From positions 1-24,210 of the forward strand of contig JBLNCA010000031.1 of assembly GCA_050260375.1 (NCBI GenBank): a DNA stretch of 24,210 nucleotides, written 5' to 3'. The notes under the pieces are model-generated. The model was not told the DNA's origin, ran no database searches, and saw only the letters and a list, made by a program, of their open reading frames with translations. This document shows, piece after piece, positions 15,403 through 23,648 of the stretch. This DNA comes from DTFZ01 sp050260375. Its GTDB lineage: Bacteria > Bacillota > Clostridia > Christensenellales > SZUA-584. The position numbers and the translations under genes were made by a program. Numbering within the stretch: position 1 is the first letter of the stretch; the number at the start of each line of letters is the position of its first letter.

Positions 15403-16749
15403 CTATAGCGAATTGACGATATCTTTAAACACTCTCCCCCTGTGCTCGTAGTCCTCGAACATGTCGTAACTTGCGCACGCCGGAGAGAGCAGTATGTTCC
15501 ACCCTTCCCGTGCAATCTCCCTTGCCTTATCAATCGCGCCCTTTAAAGTATCCGCAGTATATATGTTGCCAAACCCCGCCGTCTTCGCGTCGGCGAGTAT
15601 GTCGGCTTGAGTCTCGCCAATCGCGACAAGCGCCTTTATGTTTTCGTCAAAGCTCCTGATCATCGATACAAAGCTATTGTTTTTGCTGGAGCCGCCGAGT
15701 ATTATCACCGTCGGCCCCTTCATTGCCGCCGCCGCTTTTTCGGTGGAGTCGGGGTTGGTGCCTTTTGAATCGTTAATGTACTTAACGCCGTCAATCTCGC
15801 GCACGAATTCTATCCTGTGCTCCACGCCGGGGAACTCGATGAACGTTTTGCGTATCACGTGCTCGGGTATACGGTAGCACCTGCCAAGAGCCGCCGCCGC
15901 AAGCGCGTTTTCAAGGTTGTGGTCGCCCGGTATCCTTAGTTCGTCCGCGCGGCATATTATATGCTCGCCGTCTTCTTCCCGGCTCACAATATGTCCCTCA
16001 TCTATAAATACGCCGGAATCAAGCTTAACTTTACGCGAAAACCAAATTAATTTTGACCGCTGCTTGCCTTGCATGCTTCTTGTAATCTCGTTGTCGTAAT
16101 TCAGCACGCAAAAATCGCGCTCAGTCTGGTTTTCGAACACACGCTCTTTAGCGGCTATGTATTTTTCCATCGTACCATATCTGTTAAGATGGTCTTCGGT
16201 TATGTTGAGCACTGCGCACGCGCGGGGAGCAAAAGTATCTATCGTTTCAAGCTGCAGCGCGGCGGTCTCCGCGACTATGATGTCGCCTTCCCTCGTTTTT
16301 GTGGCTTCGCCCGCTATGGGCGTGCCTATATTTCCGAGTACATGCGTGTTGTATCCTGCGTTTTTGAACAGCTCGCCGGTAAGCGCGGTAGTGGTCGTCT
16401 TGCCGTTAGTGCCCGTTATCGCGACGAACTCCCCTCTGGAATATATATACCCCAGTTCTATTTCGCCTATCACGCGTTTGCCCAAGCTTATTGCCTTCCT
16501 GATGAAGTCAAGGCCGGGCGGCACGCCGGGGCTTAACACCAGCACGTCCGCCGCTTCGGCTATAGGCAAAGGCTCTGCGCCGAACGCAAAATCCGCTTTG
16601 CCCGCGAACTCGTCAAACATGTGCGCGGGGAAGTCTTCCAGTTTCTTTGCGTCGTACAGCGCGACGCACGCGCCTTTTTCTATAAGCAGCCGGGCGCTGG
16701 CTATTCCGCTTTTTGCCATGCCCACTACCATTACTCTTTTATCTTTCAT
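15403..16749 (-). CDS. murD: UDP-N-acetylmuramoyl-L-alanine--D-glutamate ligase MurD
   Basis: Cytoplasmic Mur ligase adding D-glutamate to UDP-MurNAc-L-Ala. The ATP-binding P-loop GTNGKTTTT lies near residue 113, the MurD-type NITEDHLNRYG segment follows, and the C-terminal domain has NDSKGTNPDST and LLSPACASYDMFEDYEHRG, both characteristic of MurD. I choose the ATG at 16749, with GGGG 7 bases upstream, rather than the TTG one codon earlier. Length is 448 residues, normal for the family. It sits between mraY and ftsW as in most dcw clusters. Confidence 0.97.
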   Translation of the reverse strand: MKDKRVMVVGMAKSGIASARLLIEKGACVALYDAKKLEDFPAHMFDEFAGKADFAFGAEPLPIAEAADVLVLSPGVPPGLDFIRKAISLGKRVIGEIELGYIYSRGEFVAITGTNGKTTTTALTGELFKNAGYNTHVLGNIGTPIAGEATKTREGDIIVAETAALQLETIDTFAPRACAVLNITEDHLNRYGTMEKYIAAKERVFENQTERDFCVLNYDNEITRSMQGKQRSKLIWFSRKVKLDSGVFIDEGHIVSREEDGEHIICRADELRIPGDHNLENALAAAALGRCYRIPEHVIRKTFIEFPGVEHRIEFVREIDGVKYINDSKGTNPDSTEKAAAAMKGPTVIILGGSSKNNSFVSMIRSFDENIKALVAIGETQADILADAKTAGFGNIYTADTLKGAIDKAREIAREGWNILLSPACASYDMFEDYEHRGRVFKDIVNSL

Positions 16750-16767
16750 CAATCAACCCCGTTTTTG

Positions 16768-17775
16768 TCAGTTTATCGAGAGTATGCCCACCATGCACAG
16801 AACTATCGTTATCAGCATGTAAAACGCAACTATCTTCGTTTCGGGTACGCCCTTCAATTCAAAATGGTGATGCAGCGGAGCCATCTTGAACACCCTTTTT
16901 CTTCTGAGCTTATATGAGCCCACCTGCAGCACGACGGATATCGAGGACAGGAGGAACATGAACCCCGTGATTATGAGCAGCAGCTGGAGCCGCGAGACCA
17001 CAACTATCACCGCCAGCGCTCCGCCTAATGCAAAAGCGCCGGTATCGCCCATAAACACCTTCGCGGGGTACGTGTTGAACCGCAAAAAACCTAGGCAAGC
17101 GCCCGTCAGCGCCGCGGTAAAAACCATCATGTTGCTCGTGTCGGACGCCAGCAGGTATTGTCCATCCAGCTTTTGCAGTATGCCGTAGAATATTATCATG
17201 AAAGTCGCCGAGTTGATAATAGTAACGCCGGTTGCGAGCCCGTCAAGCCCGTCCGTCAGATTCACGCTGTTGACAATGAGTACTACCGCCAGCGTAGTAA
17301 ACGGAATATACCAAGCCCCCAAGTCCCATTCTATGCCCGCAAATGGAACAATGAGCTTTGAACCAATAGAAGGGTTGTTGTACGCGAAAAACGCGACGAT
17401 AATCCCTATGCCGAACTGACCTATGAGCTTCTGATAAGGCCTAAGGCCCATCGAGCGTTTCCTCACGACAATTATCAGGTCGTCCATCAGACCTATGAGG
17501 CAAAAGCCCAACGTGACAGCCAGCGCGAACCAAACGAACTGAAGGCTCCCCGTGCTGAAAATGAGCGTCGTGGCAAAGAAAGCAATGACGAATATAATTC
17601 CTCCCATAGTAGGCGTTCCCGCCTTGGAAAGGTGCGTTTTGGGCCCGTCGTCCCTTACCTGCTGCCCGAACTTGAGCCTTTTGAGCAGCGGAACTCCCGC
17701 ATACCCTGCCGCAAGCGATATGATGAACGATACCAGAATAGCGTAAATCATGGTATCCATACGAGTCAGATCCAT
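16768..17775 (-). CDS. mraY: Phospho-N-acetylmuramoyl-pentapeptide-transferase MraY
   Basis: Polytopic membrane enzyme that joins UDP-MurNAc-pentapeptide to undecaprenyl phosphate to make lipid I. About ten membrane segments. Motifs: THLSKAGTPTMGG near the N-terminus, LMDDLIIVVRKRSMGL with the catalytic aspartates, NLTDGLDGLA, and APLHHHFELKG near the C-terminus. The 335 residues are typical. The ribosome binding site (GGGAG) is somewhat far from the ATG at 17775, and an ATG at 17760 is possible. It directly follows murE, where murF usually stands. Confidence 0.96.
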   Translation of the reverse strand: MDLTRMDTMIYAILVSFIISLAAGYAGVPLLKRLKFGQQVRDDGPKTHLSKAGTPTMGGIIFVIAFFATTLIFSTGSLQFVWFALAVTLGFCLIGLMDDLIIVVRKRSMGLRPYQKLIGQFGIGIIVAFFAYNNPSIGSKLIVPFAGIEWDLGAWYIPFTTLAVVLIVNSVNLTDGLDGLATGVTIINSATFMIIFYGILQKLDGQYLLASDTSNMMVFTAALTGACLGFLRFNTYPAKVFMGDTGAFALGGALAVIVVVSRLQLLLIITGFMFLLSSISVVLQVGSYKLRRKRVFKMAPLHHHFELKGVPETKIVAFYMLITIVLCMVGILSIN

Positions 17776-17804
17776 TATAAGTTTATCTCCCGTATTCTAT
17801 AATA

Positions 17805-19250
17805 TTATTTATTATCTTTTCCGAGCAGTTCTTTTACAACTATTTTTTCGTCGAACGGATACCTGACTCCGTTTATCTCCTGGTACGTCTCATGGCCTTT
17901 GCCCGCAAGCACTATAACATCCTCGGGCAATGCGTTCTCTATTGCGTACCTTATTGCCTCGCGGCGGTTCTCTATGCAGACGTATTCGCAGCCTGTATTT
18001 TTCATACCGGTTTCTATCGCTCTTATTATTTCCATAGGGTCTTCCGTTCTCGGGTTGTCTGACGTGATTATCGCAAACGTCGAGAGCCTGCCCGCTATCT
18101 CGCCCATTTGCGGGCGCTTCCCTTTGTCCCTGTCGCCGCCGCAGCCGAATACGGTTATTATCCTCCCGCGGGCAAATTCCCTCACCGTTTTAAGCGTGTT
18201 TTCCAACCCGTCGGGCGTATGCGCGTAGTCGAGTATTATCGTAAACGGGCGCTCTCCGGTATCGAGCACCTCAAACCTGCCCGCAACGCTGGGCATTGCC
18301 TCGAGCCCCGCTTTTATCGCTCCCAGCCCTATGCCGAGACTGATGCAGGCCGCCGCAGAGCCCAGCGAATTGTATACGCTGAATATGCCGGGTATGCGCA
18401 GCCTTACGGGCAGCGCTCCCTTGGGGGTAACAAGGTCGTACGTTACGCCCTTTGTAGTTATCTCTATGTTGCGCGCGCTGACCTGGGCCTTTTCGGTAAT
18501 GCCGAATTTGAACGTTTCGATATCAAGCCCCTGCGTCATATAAGGCGCTGCGTCGTCGTCTATGTTTACAGCGGCGCGCCTTGAGGCTGCAAACAGCTTC
18601 CTTTTGGCGGCCATGTAGTTTTCGAACGAGCCGTGAAAATCGAGGTGGTCCTGTGTGAGATTTGTAAAAACAGCGCAATCGTACGTTATGCCAAAAACGC
18701 GTTTTAATTCAAGGGAATGCGACGACACCTCCATGACTACCGCCTCGCACCCCTCTTTTACCATACGGCTTAACAATGCGAACAGATCGGGAGACTCGGG
18801 CGTCGTGTGCTCGGTTGGCAGCTCGCTGCTCCCTATCATATTGGTTATCGTGCCTATTAGCCCCGTCTTTATCCCGCAGCCTTCCAGCACCGATTTTATC
18901 ATGTATGTGGACGTCGTTTTGCCGTTAGTGCCCGTTACGCCTATCATGCGCAGATGCTCGTCGGGCCGCCCGTAGAATTCCCGCGCTATATAAGCCATCG
19001 CTTCCCTGTCGTCCTTTACCAGCACCTGCGGCACGTTAATATCGAGCTTTCGGGTAACGACAAGCGCGGATGCGCCGTTTTCCACGGCGCTGGCTGCGTA
19101 GTTATGTCCGTCGGTTTTATACCCGCGAATGCAGAAAAAGAGCGCGCCGGCGCACACTTTTCTCGAATCGTATTCTATGCTTTTTATTTCTGCAGCAGCG
19201 TCGCCGAGTATCGTCATATCGTCCCGGCAAAGTTCATTCAGCCTCAACAT
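17805..19250 (-). CDS. murE: UDP-MurNAc-L-alanyl-D-glutamate--2,6-diaminopimelate ligase MurE
   Basis: Cytoplasmic Mur ligase that adds the third residue of the peptide stem. The P-loop GTNGKTT is at 107-113. The substrate-specificity motif is DNPR at 398-401, the form found in meso-diaminopimelate-adding enzymes rather than lysine-adding ones, so this organism probably makes meso-DAP peptidoglycan. The segment HTTPESPDLFALL, also typical, follows the P-loop. The 481 residues are standard. The ATG has GGAGG three bases away. It has its own promoter in the 153-base gap after the PBP gene. Confidence 0.96.
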   Translation of the reverse strand: MLRLNELCRDDMTILGDAAAEIKSIEYDSRKVCAGALFFCIRGYKTDGHNYAASAVENGASALVVTRKLDINVPQVLVKDDREAMAYIAREFYGRPDEHLRMIGVTGTNGKTTSTYMIKSVLEGCGIKTGLIGTITNMIGSSELPTEHTTPESPDLFALLSRMVKEGCEAVVMEVSSHSLELKRVFGITYDCAVFTNLTQDHLDFHGSFENYMAAKRKLFAASRRAAVNIDDDAAPYMTQGLDIETFKFGITEKAQVSARNIEITTKGVTYDLVTPKGALPVRLRIPGIFSVYNSLGSAAACISLGIGLGAIKAGLEAMPSVAGRFEVLDTGERPFTIILDYAHTPDGLENTLKTVREFARGRIITVFGCGGDRDKGKRPQMGEIAGRLSTFAIITSDNPRTEDPMEIIRAIETGMKNTGCEYVCIENRREAIRYAIENALPEDVIVLAGKGHETYQEINGVRYPFDEKIVVKELLGKDNK

Positions 19251-19278
19251 TTCCCTCCGTATACGTTCCTTTCACAGG

Positions 19279-19307
19279 ATTATATCACATCACCGGAGGA
19301 ATGAAAA
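19279..19307 (-). promoter_or_regulatory. Promoter of murE
   Basis: Minus-strand -35 TTTTCA (19302-19307), 17-base spacer, and perfect extended -10 TGATATAAT (hexamer at 19279-19284). The start point falls about 22 bases before the murE ATG. It would let murE-mraY-murD-ftsW be expressed separately from the upstream PBP gene, which could matter if that gene is sporulation-controlled. Confidence 0.72.
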
Positions 19308-19340
19308 TCTTTTAAGCGCGTAGCTTTTTTGAAATCCCAT
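19290..19340 (-). CDS. Possible 16-residue peptide gene before murE
   Basis: An ATG at 19340 follows GGGAGG at 5-base spacing, one of the best ribosome binding sites in the window, and opens a 16-codon frame, MGFQKSYALKRFSFLR, ending in TGA. It lies entirely in the gap between the PBP gene and murE and overlaps the murE promoter. The peptide is basic and aromatic. It may be a leader peptide, a small protein or the remnant of a gene start. I know no homologue. Confidence 0.35.
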   Translation of the reverse strand: MGFQKSYALKRFSFLR

Positions 19341-19403
19341 CATCACCTCCCGTTACAGCTTATGTATTATCATCAGCTTTTTGTTACTCTTTTTTTGACA
19401 CCG

Positions 19404-21524
19404 TTATCCGCCCGTCTGCCCGAATTCCACCTTTACCTCCGTACCCTCGGGCACGAGCGTGTTTGCGGCAGGGTCCTGATAGGAGGCCCTCCCCTGCCCC
19501 GCTCCTATCACGAGCTTTAACCTGCATTCTTCCAATGCCTGCCCAGCCTCCATTATTGTCTTTCCGCTTAAATCAGGCACTACTACCATGCCTTCCGTCT
19601 GGTCGGGCGCGGTCTTTGTCTCCATATACAGCAGCACGGTCGTCCCTTTTACCACCGTTGTCTGCGGCGCCGGCAGCTGTCCCGTTATTTTCCCCGTACC
19701 GTCCGCAAGATAATCTAGGCCAACAGCCGCGAGCGCGGCGGACGCCGCCGCCTCGTCCAGGCCCGAAACGTCTGGCACGACGACCTCTTCGGGCTGCGGC
19801 GACGTACCATAGTCCGGCTTTATGCCCATATACTGCAGCGATTCCTGCAGTACTTTTTTAACGTAAGGCGCAGCGACTACGCTGCCGAAATCCACCGCTA
19901 CGGAAGGTTCGTCCACTATTATAAGCACTACTATCTGCGGGTCGTCGGCGGGCGCGAACCCAACGAACGATGCGATATGCTTGCCGGTCATCACCTGGTG
20001 GTTCTCGTCGTATTTCTGTGCGGTGCCCGTTTTGCCGCCTACCCTGTAGCCCGGTATATAGCAGTTCTTGCCGCTGCCCTTACTAACAACGCTCTCGAGT
20101 ATTTCGCGCATCGTTGCCGACGTTTGTTCGCTTATTGGCTGAGAGACGACGACGGGGTCGAAACTTTTAATTATGTTCCCGTCGCTGTCTTCTATATCTT
20201 TTACTAACGAAGGCTGATATAAAAAACCACCGTTCACCACTGCACTGACTGAGGAGATCAATTGCAGTGGCGTAACGGCTATAGATTGCCCGAACGCGAT
20301 TCGAGCGAGGTCACGATTTGTAACATATTTTTCCGCCATGACTATGCCGCCCTGGTCGGAAGGGAATGTGATACCCGTGTTTTGCCCAAAGCCAAACTTG
20401 TATATGTAATCGTAGAACGTTTCCGTTCCCATGTTGAGTCCCATTTGCATAAACGCCACGTTGCAGGAATTCTGCACCACCTGATAAAGCGTCTGGTGCC
20501 CGTGCCCCCGCGGGTATCTCCAGCACTTTATCATCTGGCCGTCCACTATCTTGCTGCCCGGGCAGTCGAACGTGGTGTCGGTGCTTATAGCGCCGCTTTC
20601 AAGCGCCGACGCGCATGTCACTACCTTGAATGTCGAGCCGGGCTCGTAAACGTCGGTTATTACCCTGTTGCGCGAGAGCTCGTTGAGTTTTGCAATATCG
20701 TCTCTCGGCGGGTCGTTGAGGTCATAGTCCGGTATATTTGCGATGCCCAGTATGCCGCCGTTTTTAGGGTCCATCGCAATGCCGCACACGTTTTTGGCGT
20801 TCTGCTGGACGTAAGCTTCCTCGCACGCCTGCTCAAGATAGCTCTGTATGACCTCGTTTACCGTCAGCCTTAAGTTATAGCCGTCTATTGCGCTTATGTA
20901 CTGCTGCTGCCCCAATGCTATCGACTGTCCGGTGCTGTCCGTTTCGGATATGATCTTGCCGTCCTGCCCCGCAAGATATTTTTCAAAATACGCCTCCAGC
21001 CCTTCCTGCCCTACGCCGTCCACAGTGGTAAAGCCTAACGTCTGCGTAAGGAACGAGCTGTTTGTATAGTACCGCTTTACGTCTACCGCAAAGTATACGC
21101 CCGGAAGATTCAGCTTGCGCAGGCTATCCGCCGTATCATTGGATATCTGCCTCGCAAGCCATACGTCCGATTTGTCAGCCGTCGCTTTTTTACGTACGGT
21201 CTCCTCGTCAATTCCAAGCTTTTCGGACAGCACGCTTACTATCATGTCTATGCTGCCGCTGTTTTTTATCTCCGCAGGCCTTAAAACCACGGTCTGCGCG
21301 GTAGCGCTCGTTGCGAGCACCGCGCCGTTAACATCCAGTATGTCCCCTCTTTTAGCCGAGACGGTAAGGTCGCTTGTCTGCTGTATGAGCGCCTTTTCGC
21401 GAAGGAAATCGCCCTGCGCGAATACTATTACCGCGAGCCTTACTGACAGCGCCGTAAACGCTACTACTACCGCCGCCATTAAGAAAAGAAGCCTTTTTTT
21501 TGATTTAAGTGTCGGTAATTTCAT
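19404..21524 (-). CDS. ftsI: Class B penicillin-binding protein with two PASTA domains (FtsI/SpoVD type)
   Basis: Septal or sporulation transpeptidase that crosslinks glycan made by the partner FtsW/SpoVE. The 706 residues contain an N-terminal membrane anchor (about 12-36), a dimerisation domain beginning near 57 (KRGDILDVNGAVLA), and the transpeptidase domain with catalytic Ser297 in STFK, SCN at 353-355 and KTG at 498-500. Two PASTA domains follow at about 581-635 and 647-701. Two PASTA domains match Bacillus PBP2B, while SpoVD has one, so the vegetative role is somewhat favoured. The ATG has AAGGAGG at 4 bases. Confidence 0.93.
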   Translation of the reverse strand: MKLPTLKSKKRLLFLMAAVVVAFTALSVRLAVIVFAQGDFLREKALIQQTSDLTVSAKRGDILDVNGAVLATSATAQTVVLRPAEIKNSGSIDMIVSVLSEKLGIDEETVRKKATADKSDVWLARQISNDTADSLRKLNLPGVYFAVDVKRYYTNSSFLTQTLGFTTVDGVGQEGLEAYFEKYLAGQDGKIISETDSTGQSIALGQQQYISAIDGYNLRLTVNEVIQSYLEQACEEAYVQQNAKNVCGIAMDPKNGGILGIANIPDYDLNDPPRDDIAKLNELSRNRVITDVYEPGSTFKVVTCASALESGAISTDTTFDCPGSKIVDGQMIKCWRYPRGHGHQTLYQVVQNSCNVAFMQMGLNMGTETFYDYIYKFGFGQNTGITFPSDQGGIVMAEKYVTNRDLARIAFGQSIAVTPLQLISSVSAVVNGGFLYQPSLVKDIEDSDGNIIKSFDPVVVSQPISEQTSATMREILESVVSKGSGKNCYIPGYRVGGKTGTAQKYDENHQVMTGKHIASFVGFAPADDPQIVVLIIVDEPSVAVDFGSVVAAPYVKKVLQESLQYMGIKPDYGTSPQPEEVVVPDVSGLDEAAASAALAAVGLDYLADGTGKITGQLPAPQTTVVKGTTVLLYMETKTAPDQTEGMVVVPDLSGKTIMEAGQALEECRLKLVIGAGQGRASYQDPAANTLVPEGTEVKVEFGQTGG

Positions 21525-21551
21525 GCGGCCTCCTTTCCTGCTGCTAACTTA

Positions 21552-22196
21552 TCAACTCATATTTATCGGTACCTTCTGGCTCTCGTCGGGATATGTCATC
21601 CCGAGTACGTTTACAGCCGTGTTGCGTACGTTTTCAATATTATCCTGCAGCTCCATATCTACTTTGAGCTGTTCTATCTTTGTCTGAATGTCGTTTATGC
21701 TTTTTCTCAGCTTGTTGTTCTCAGAGCCTAAGGCGCTTACGGCCGCGTATCTCGATATCATGAGCGACAATGCGCAGAACGTCACGAACACCACCAAAAT
21801 AGTGGACGCAACGCCTGTACGCACGCGCTTTGCCTGCTTTGCGGCCGCCGCTTTGTGCACGGTCTGCTTCGCCGCGGTGCTTATGCGTACTACTGAGCTG
21901 CTTTTCGGCGCCGCGCCGCCGCGAACTTTTTTCGGCGCTGCGGCGCTGCCGCCGCCTACGCGTACGGGATGCCGCACGCCTATCGTATCTTTCGGGGACA
22001 CGGCTCTGCCGTGGGACCCGGCTTTTACACCACGTGAAGCTACGCTTCCCGGGGACCCCGTTTTTACACCCCGTGAAGCTGCGCTTCCCGGGGACCCCGT
22101 TTTAATATATGCGACGTTTCCGTCCTTCTTTACTATTCTTTTTTCAGGAACAGCGGACGACGGGCGATATTCAATTTTTCTTTGTGCTGCCTGCAT
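21552..22196 (-). CDS. ftsL: Cell division protein FtsL with an enlarged, repeat-containing N-terminus
   Basis: Bitopic divisome protein that acts with DivIB and DivIC. A single membrane helix (about 130-148) is followed by a coiled coil (about 155-186) and a short tail, the usual FtsL layout; position between rsmH and the PBP gene supports the call. FtsL is normally 90-130 residues; this one has 214 because of a 128-residue basic cytoplasmic N-terminus. Residues 32-70 are three 13-residue repeats (KTGSPGSAASRGV, KTGSPGSVASRGV, KAGSHGRAVSPKD) encoded by palindromic elements, and 81-125 are Ala/Lys/Gly-rich. The ATG has AGGAGA at 7 bases. Sequence identity alone is weak, as usual for FtsL. Confidence 0.85.
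   Translation of the reverse strand: MQAAQRKIEYRPSSAVPEKRIVKKDGNVAYIKTGSPGSAASRGVKTGSPGSVASRGVKAGSHGRAVSPKDTIGVRHPVRVGGGSAAAPKKVRGGAAPKSSSVVRISTAAKQTVHKAAAAKQAKRVRTGVASTILVVFVTFCALSLMISRYAAVSALGSENNKLRKSINDIQTKIEQLKVDMELQDNIENVRNTAVNVLGMTYPDESQKVPINMS
21987..22103 (-). repeat. Three 39-bp palindromic units in frame within ftsL
   Basis: Units lie at 22065-22103, 22026-22064 and 21987-22025. The first two share the plan CCCC-GT-GAAGC-loop-GCTTC-CC-GGGGACCCCG and differ mainly in the loop (TGC or TAC) and one flank base. The third keeps the plan with new arms, CACGGC-TCT-GCCGTG, then GGACCCGG. The 39-base length keeps the frame, adding 13 residues each. The GGGGACCCCG edge matches the intergenic copies at 7695 and 23649. 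Confidence 0.85.
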
Positions 22197-22213
22197 TGCT
22201 TGTCTCCTACAAT

Positions 22214-22238
22214 CCCCAAAAAAGCATAAGCTTTGGGG
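22214..22238. repeat. Palindromic element between rsmH and ftsL
   Basis: CCCCAAA pairs with TTTGGGG, with an inner GC/GC pairing, a three-base A bulge and loop ATAA. It occupies most of the 46-base gap between the rsmH stop and the ftsL start. It resembles the CCCCAAAAAGC...GCTTTTTGGGG arms of the copy at 23649 but lacks the ACCCCG edge. Confidence 0.55.
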
Positions 22239-22242
22239 TTTG

Positions 22243-23175
22243 TTATTTTATCGCTTCGAACACGCGCAGTTTAGCGCTTCTCGACCTGCTGTTCGCTGCT
22301 ATTTCCTCATCCGAGGGCAGTATAGGCTTTCTGGTTATCACCTTTCCGAGGGGCTTTTTGCCGCACACGCATACTGGAAAGCTCTTCGGGCATTCGCACG
22401 GATCCTCGAATCTTTTAAATTCCTGTTTCACTATCCTGTCTTCGAGCGAATGGAATGTGATAACGGCTATACGCGCTTCGTTTCTCAGCGCGTTTACAAA
22501 CGCGGAAAGCGCGGTTTTAAGAGCGTCCAGCTCTCCGTTCACTTCTATGCGCAGCGCCTGAAAGCACCTGCGCGCAGGATGAGGCCCGCCCTTTCGCGCG
22601 CCGCTCGGCACAGCCTTTTTAATTACTTCAACGAGATGGCCGGTGGTCTCAATGGGCCGCAGGCGGCGTTCCCTCACAATAAACTCCGCTATCCGGGCGG
22701 CCCATCTCTCTTCACCGTAATCCAGGAAAATCCGTTCAAGGTCTTGCTGGGAATAGCTGTTCACCACGCCCGCCGCGCATTTTTTATCTTTTATATTCAT
22801 GCGCATGTCAAGCCTTGAATCTTTTTTATATGAAAACCCCCTGTTACATTGGTCCAGCTGGAACGACGAGACCCCCAAGTCAAGCACCGCTCCATCTATA
22901 CCATCTATATCAAGCATACCGAGTATGCCTTTGATATCCTTAAAATCCTTGTTGATGTAAACTACGCTGTCTCCAAACTCCTTAAGCCTTTCCTTTGCCC
23001 TGCCTATGGCGTATTCGTCCTTGTCAATCCCTATCAGCTTTCCGCCCGGCGTTATACCTTTAAGTATCGCCTCCGCATGGCCGCCGCCGCCCAGCGTACC
23101 GTCCACAACAGTCATACCGGGGCGCAGCTTTAATGCATCAATCGTTTCTTCAAGAAGTACAGTTTTATGTTCCAT
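22243..23175 (-). CDS. rsmH: 16S rRNA (cytosine-1402-N4)-methyltransferase RsmH
   Basis: Methylates N4 of C1402 in the decoding centre of 16S rRNA, using S-adenosylmethionine. The SAM-binding motif DGTLGGGGHAEAIL lies near residues 25-38; LDLGVSSFQLD and ARRCFQALRIEVNGEL are also typical, as is the C-terminal KPILPSDEEIAANSRSRSAKLRVFE. The 310 residues are normal. The ATG is 3 bases after the mraZ stop with no strong ribosome binding site, so translational coupling to mraZ is likely. Confidence 0.97.
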   Translation of the reverse strand: MEHKTVLLEETIDALKLRPGMTVVDGTLGGGGHAEAILKGITPGGKLIGIDKDEYAIGRAKERLKEFGDSVVYINKDFKDIKGILGMLDIDGIDGAVLDLGVSSFQLDQCNRGFSYKKDSRLDMRMNIKDKKCAAGVVNSYSQQDLERIFLDYGEERWAARIAEFIVRERRLRPIETTGHLVEVIKKAVPSGARKGGPHPARRCFQALRIEVNGELDALKTALSAFVNALRNEARIAVITFHSLEDRIVKQEFKRFEDPCECPKSFPVCVCGKKPLGKVITRKPILPSDEEIAANSRSRSAKLRVFEAIK

Positions 23176-23178
23176 TTG

Positions 23179-23619
23179 TTATATACCGTAAGCCGCAAGC
23201 CCCGCCATTACGTTGTTTTCGGTGGCAGGCTCTTCGTCGATGAACTTCTGCCATTTATCTTTCGCCCAAATCTCCACGCGATTTGAAGCGCCTATTGTCA
23301 CGACTTCCTTTTCTATTCCTACTTTTTCGCGAAGCAGCTGCGGCAGCAGCACTCTGCCCTGTTTGTCGGGCTCGCATTTGCACGCGTTTGCGGATATAAC
23401 GCGCACATAGCGCTGCGCTTTTTCGTCCGACTGCGGTATCGCGTTGAGTTTTTCGGTGAACTTAAGCCATTCTTCTTCGGAATATACGCTTAAATAGTTG
23501 TTGGAAAGGCACGTGATATAAAACGGTTCGCCAAGCTCCGCCCTCATCTTCGACGGAACCGCGAGCCTGCCTTTTTCGTCCACGTTATGAACGTATGTCC
23601 CTATCAGCGAGCCTTTCAC
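23179..23619 (-). CDS. mraZ: Transcriptional regulator MraZ
   Basis: AbrB-fold DNA-binding protein that controls the dcw cluster. Two copies of the fold are visible, each with the characteristic DxxxR motif (DEKGR near residue 14, DKQGR near residue 96). I place the start at the GTG at 23619, giving 146 residues beginning MKGSLIGTYVHNVDEKGR, the normal length, with GGGGGA upstream. The frame stays open to a GTG at 23664, but those extra residues are encoded by a palindromic repeat and are unlike any MraZ. It is the first gene of the cluster, with matching MraZ boxes about 160-200 bases upstream, so it is probably autoregulated. Confidence 0.93.
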   Translation of the reverse strand: MKGSLIGTYVHNVDEKGRLAVPSKMRAELGEPFYITCLSNNYLSVYSEEEWLKFTEKLNAIPQSDEKAQRYVRVISANACKCEPDKQGRVLLPQLLREKVGIEKEVVTIGASNRVEIWAKDKWQKFIDEEPATENNVMAGLAAYGI

Positions 23620-23648
23620 TGTTTCCCCCAAACTTACCCTTAACTCCA

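Noticed and set aside
21987..22103. CRISPR array or variable-number tandem repeat as an explanation for the 39-bp units in ftsL
   Set aside because: There are no unique spacers; the units are contiguous, translated in frame and share edges with dispersed palindromes, so an inserted element fits better.
21688..22818. Long plus-strand open frame of 376 codons opposite ftsL and rsmH
   Set aside because: It runs antisense to two well-supported genes, has no recognisable domain, and arises from the high-GC third positions and stop-poor repeats of the other strand.
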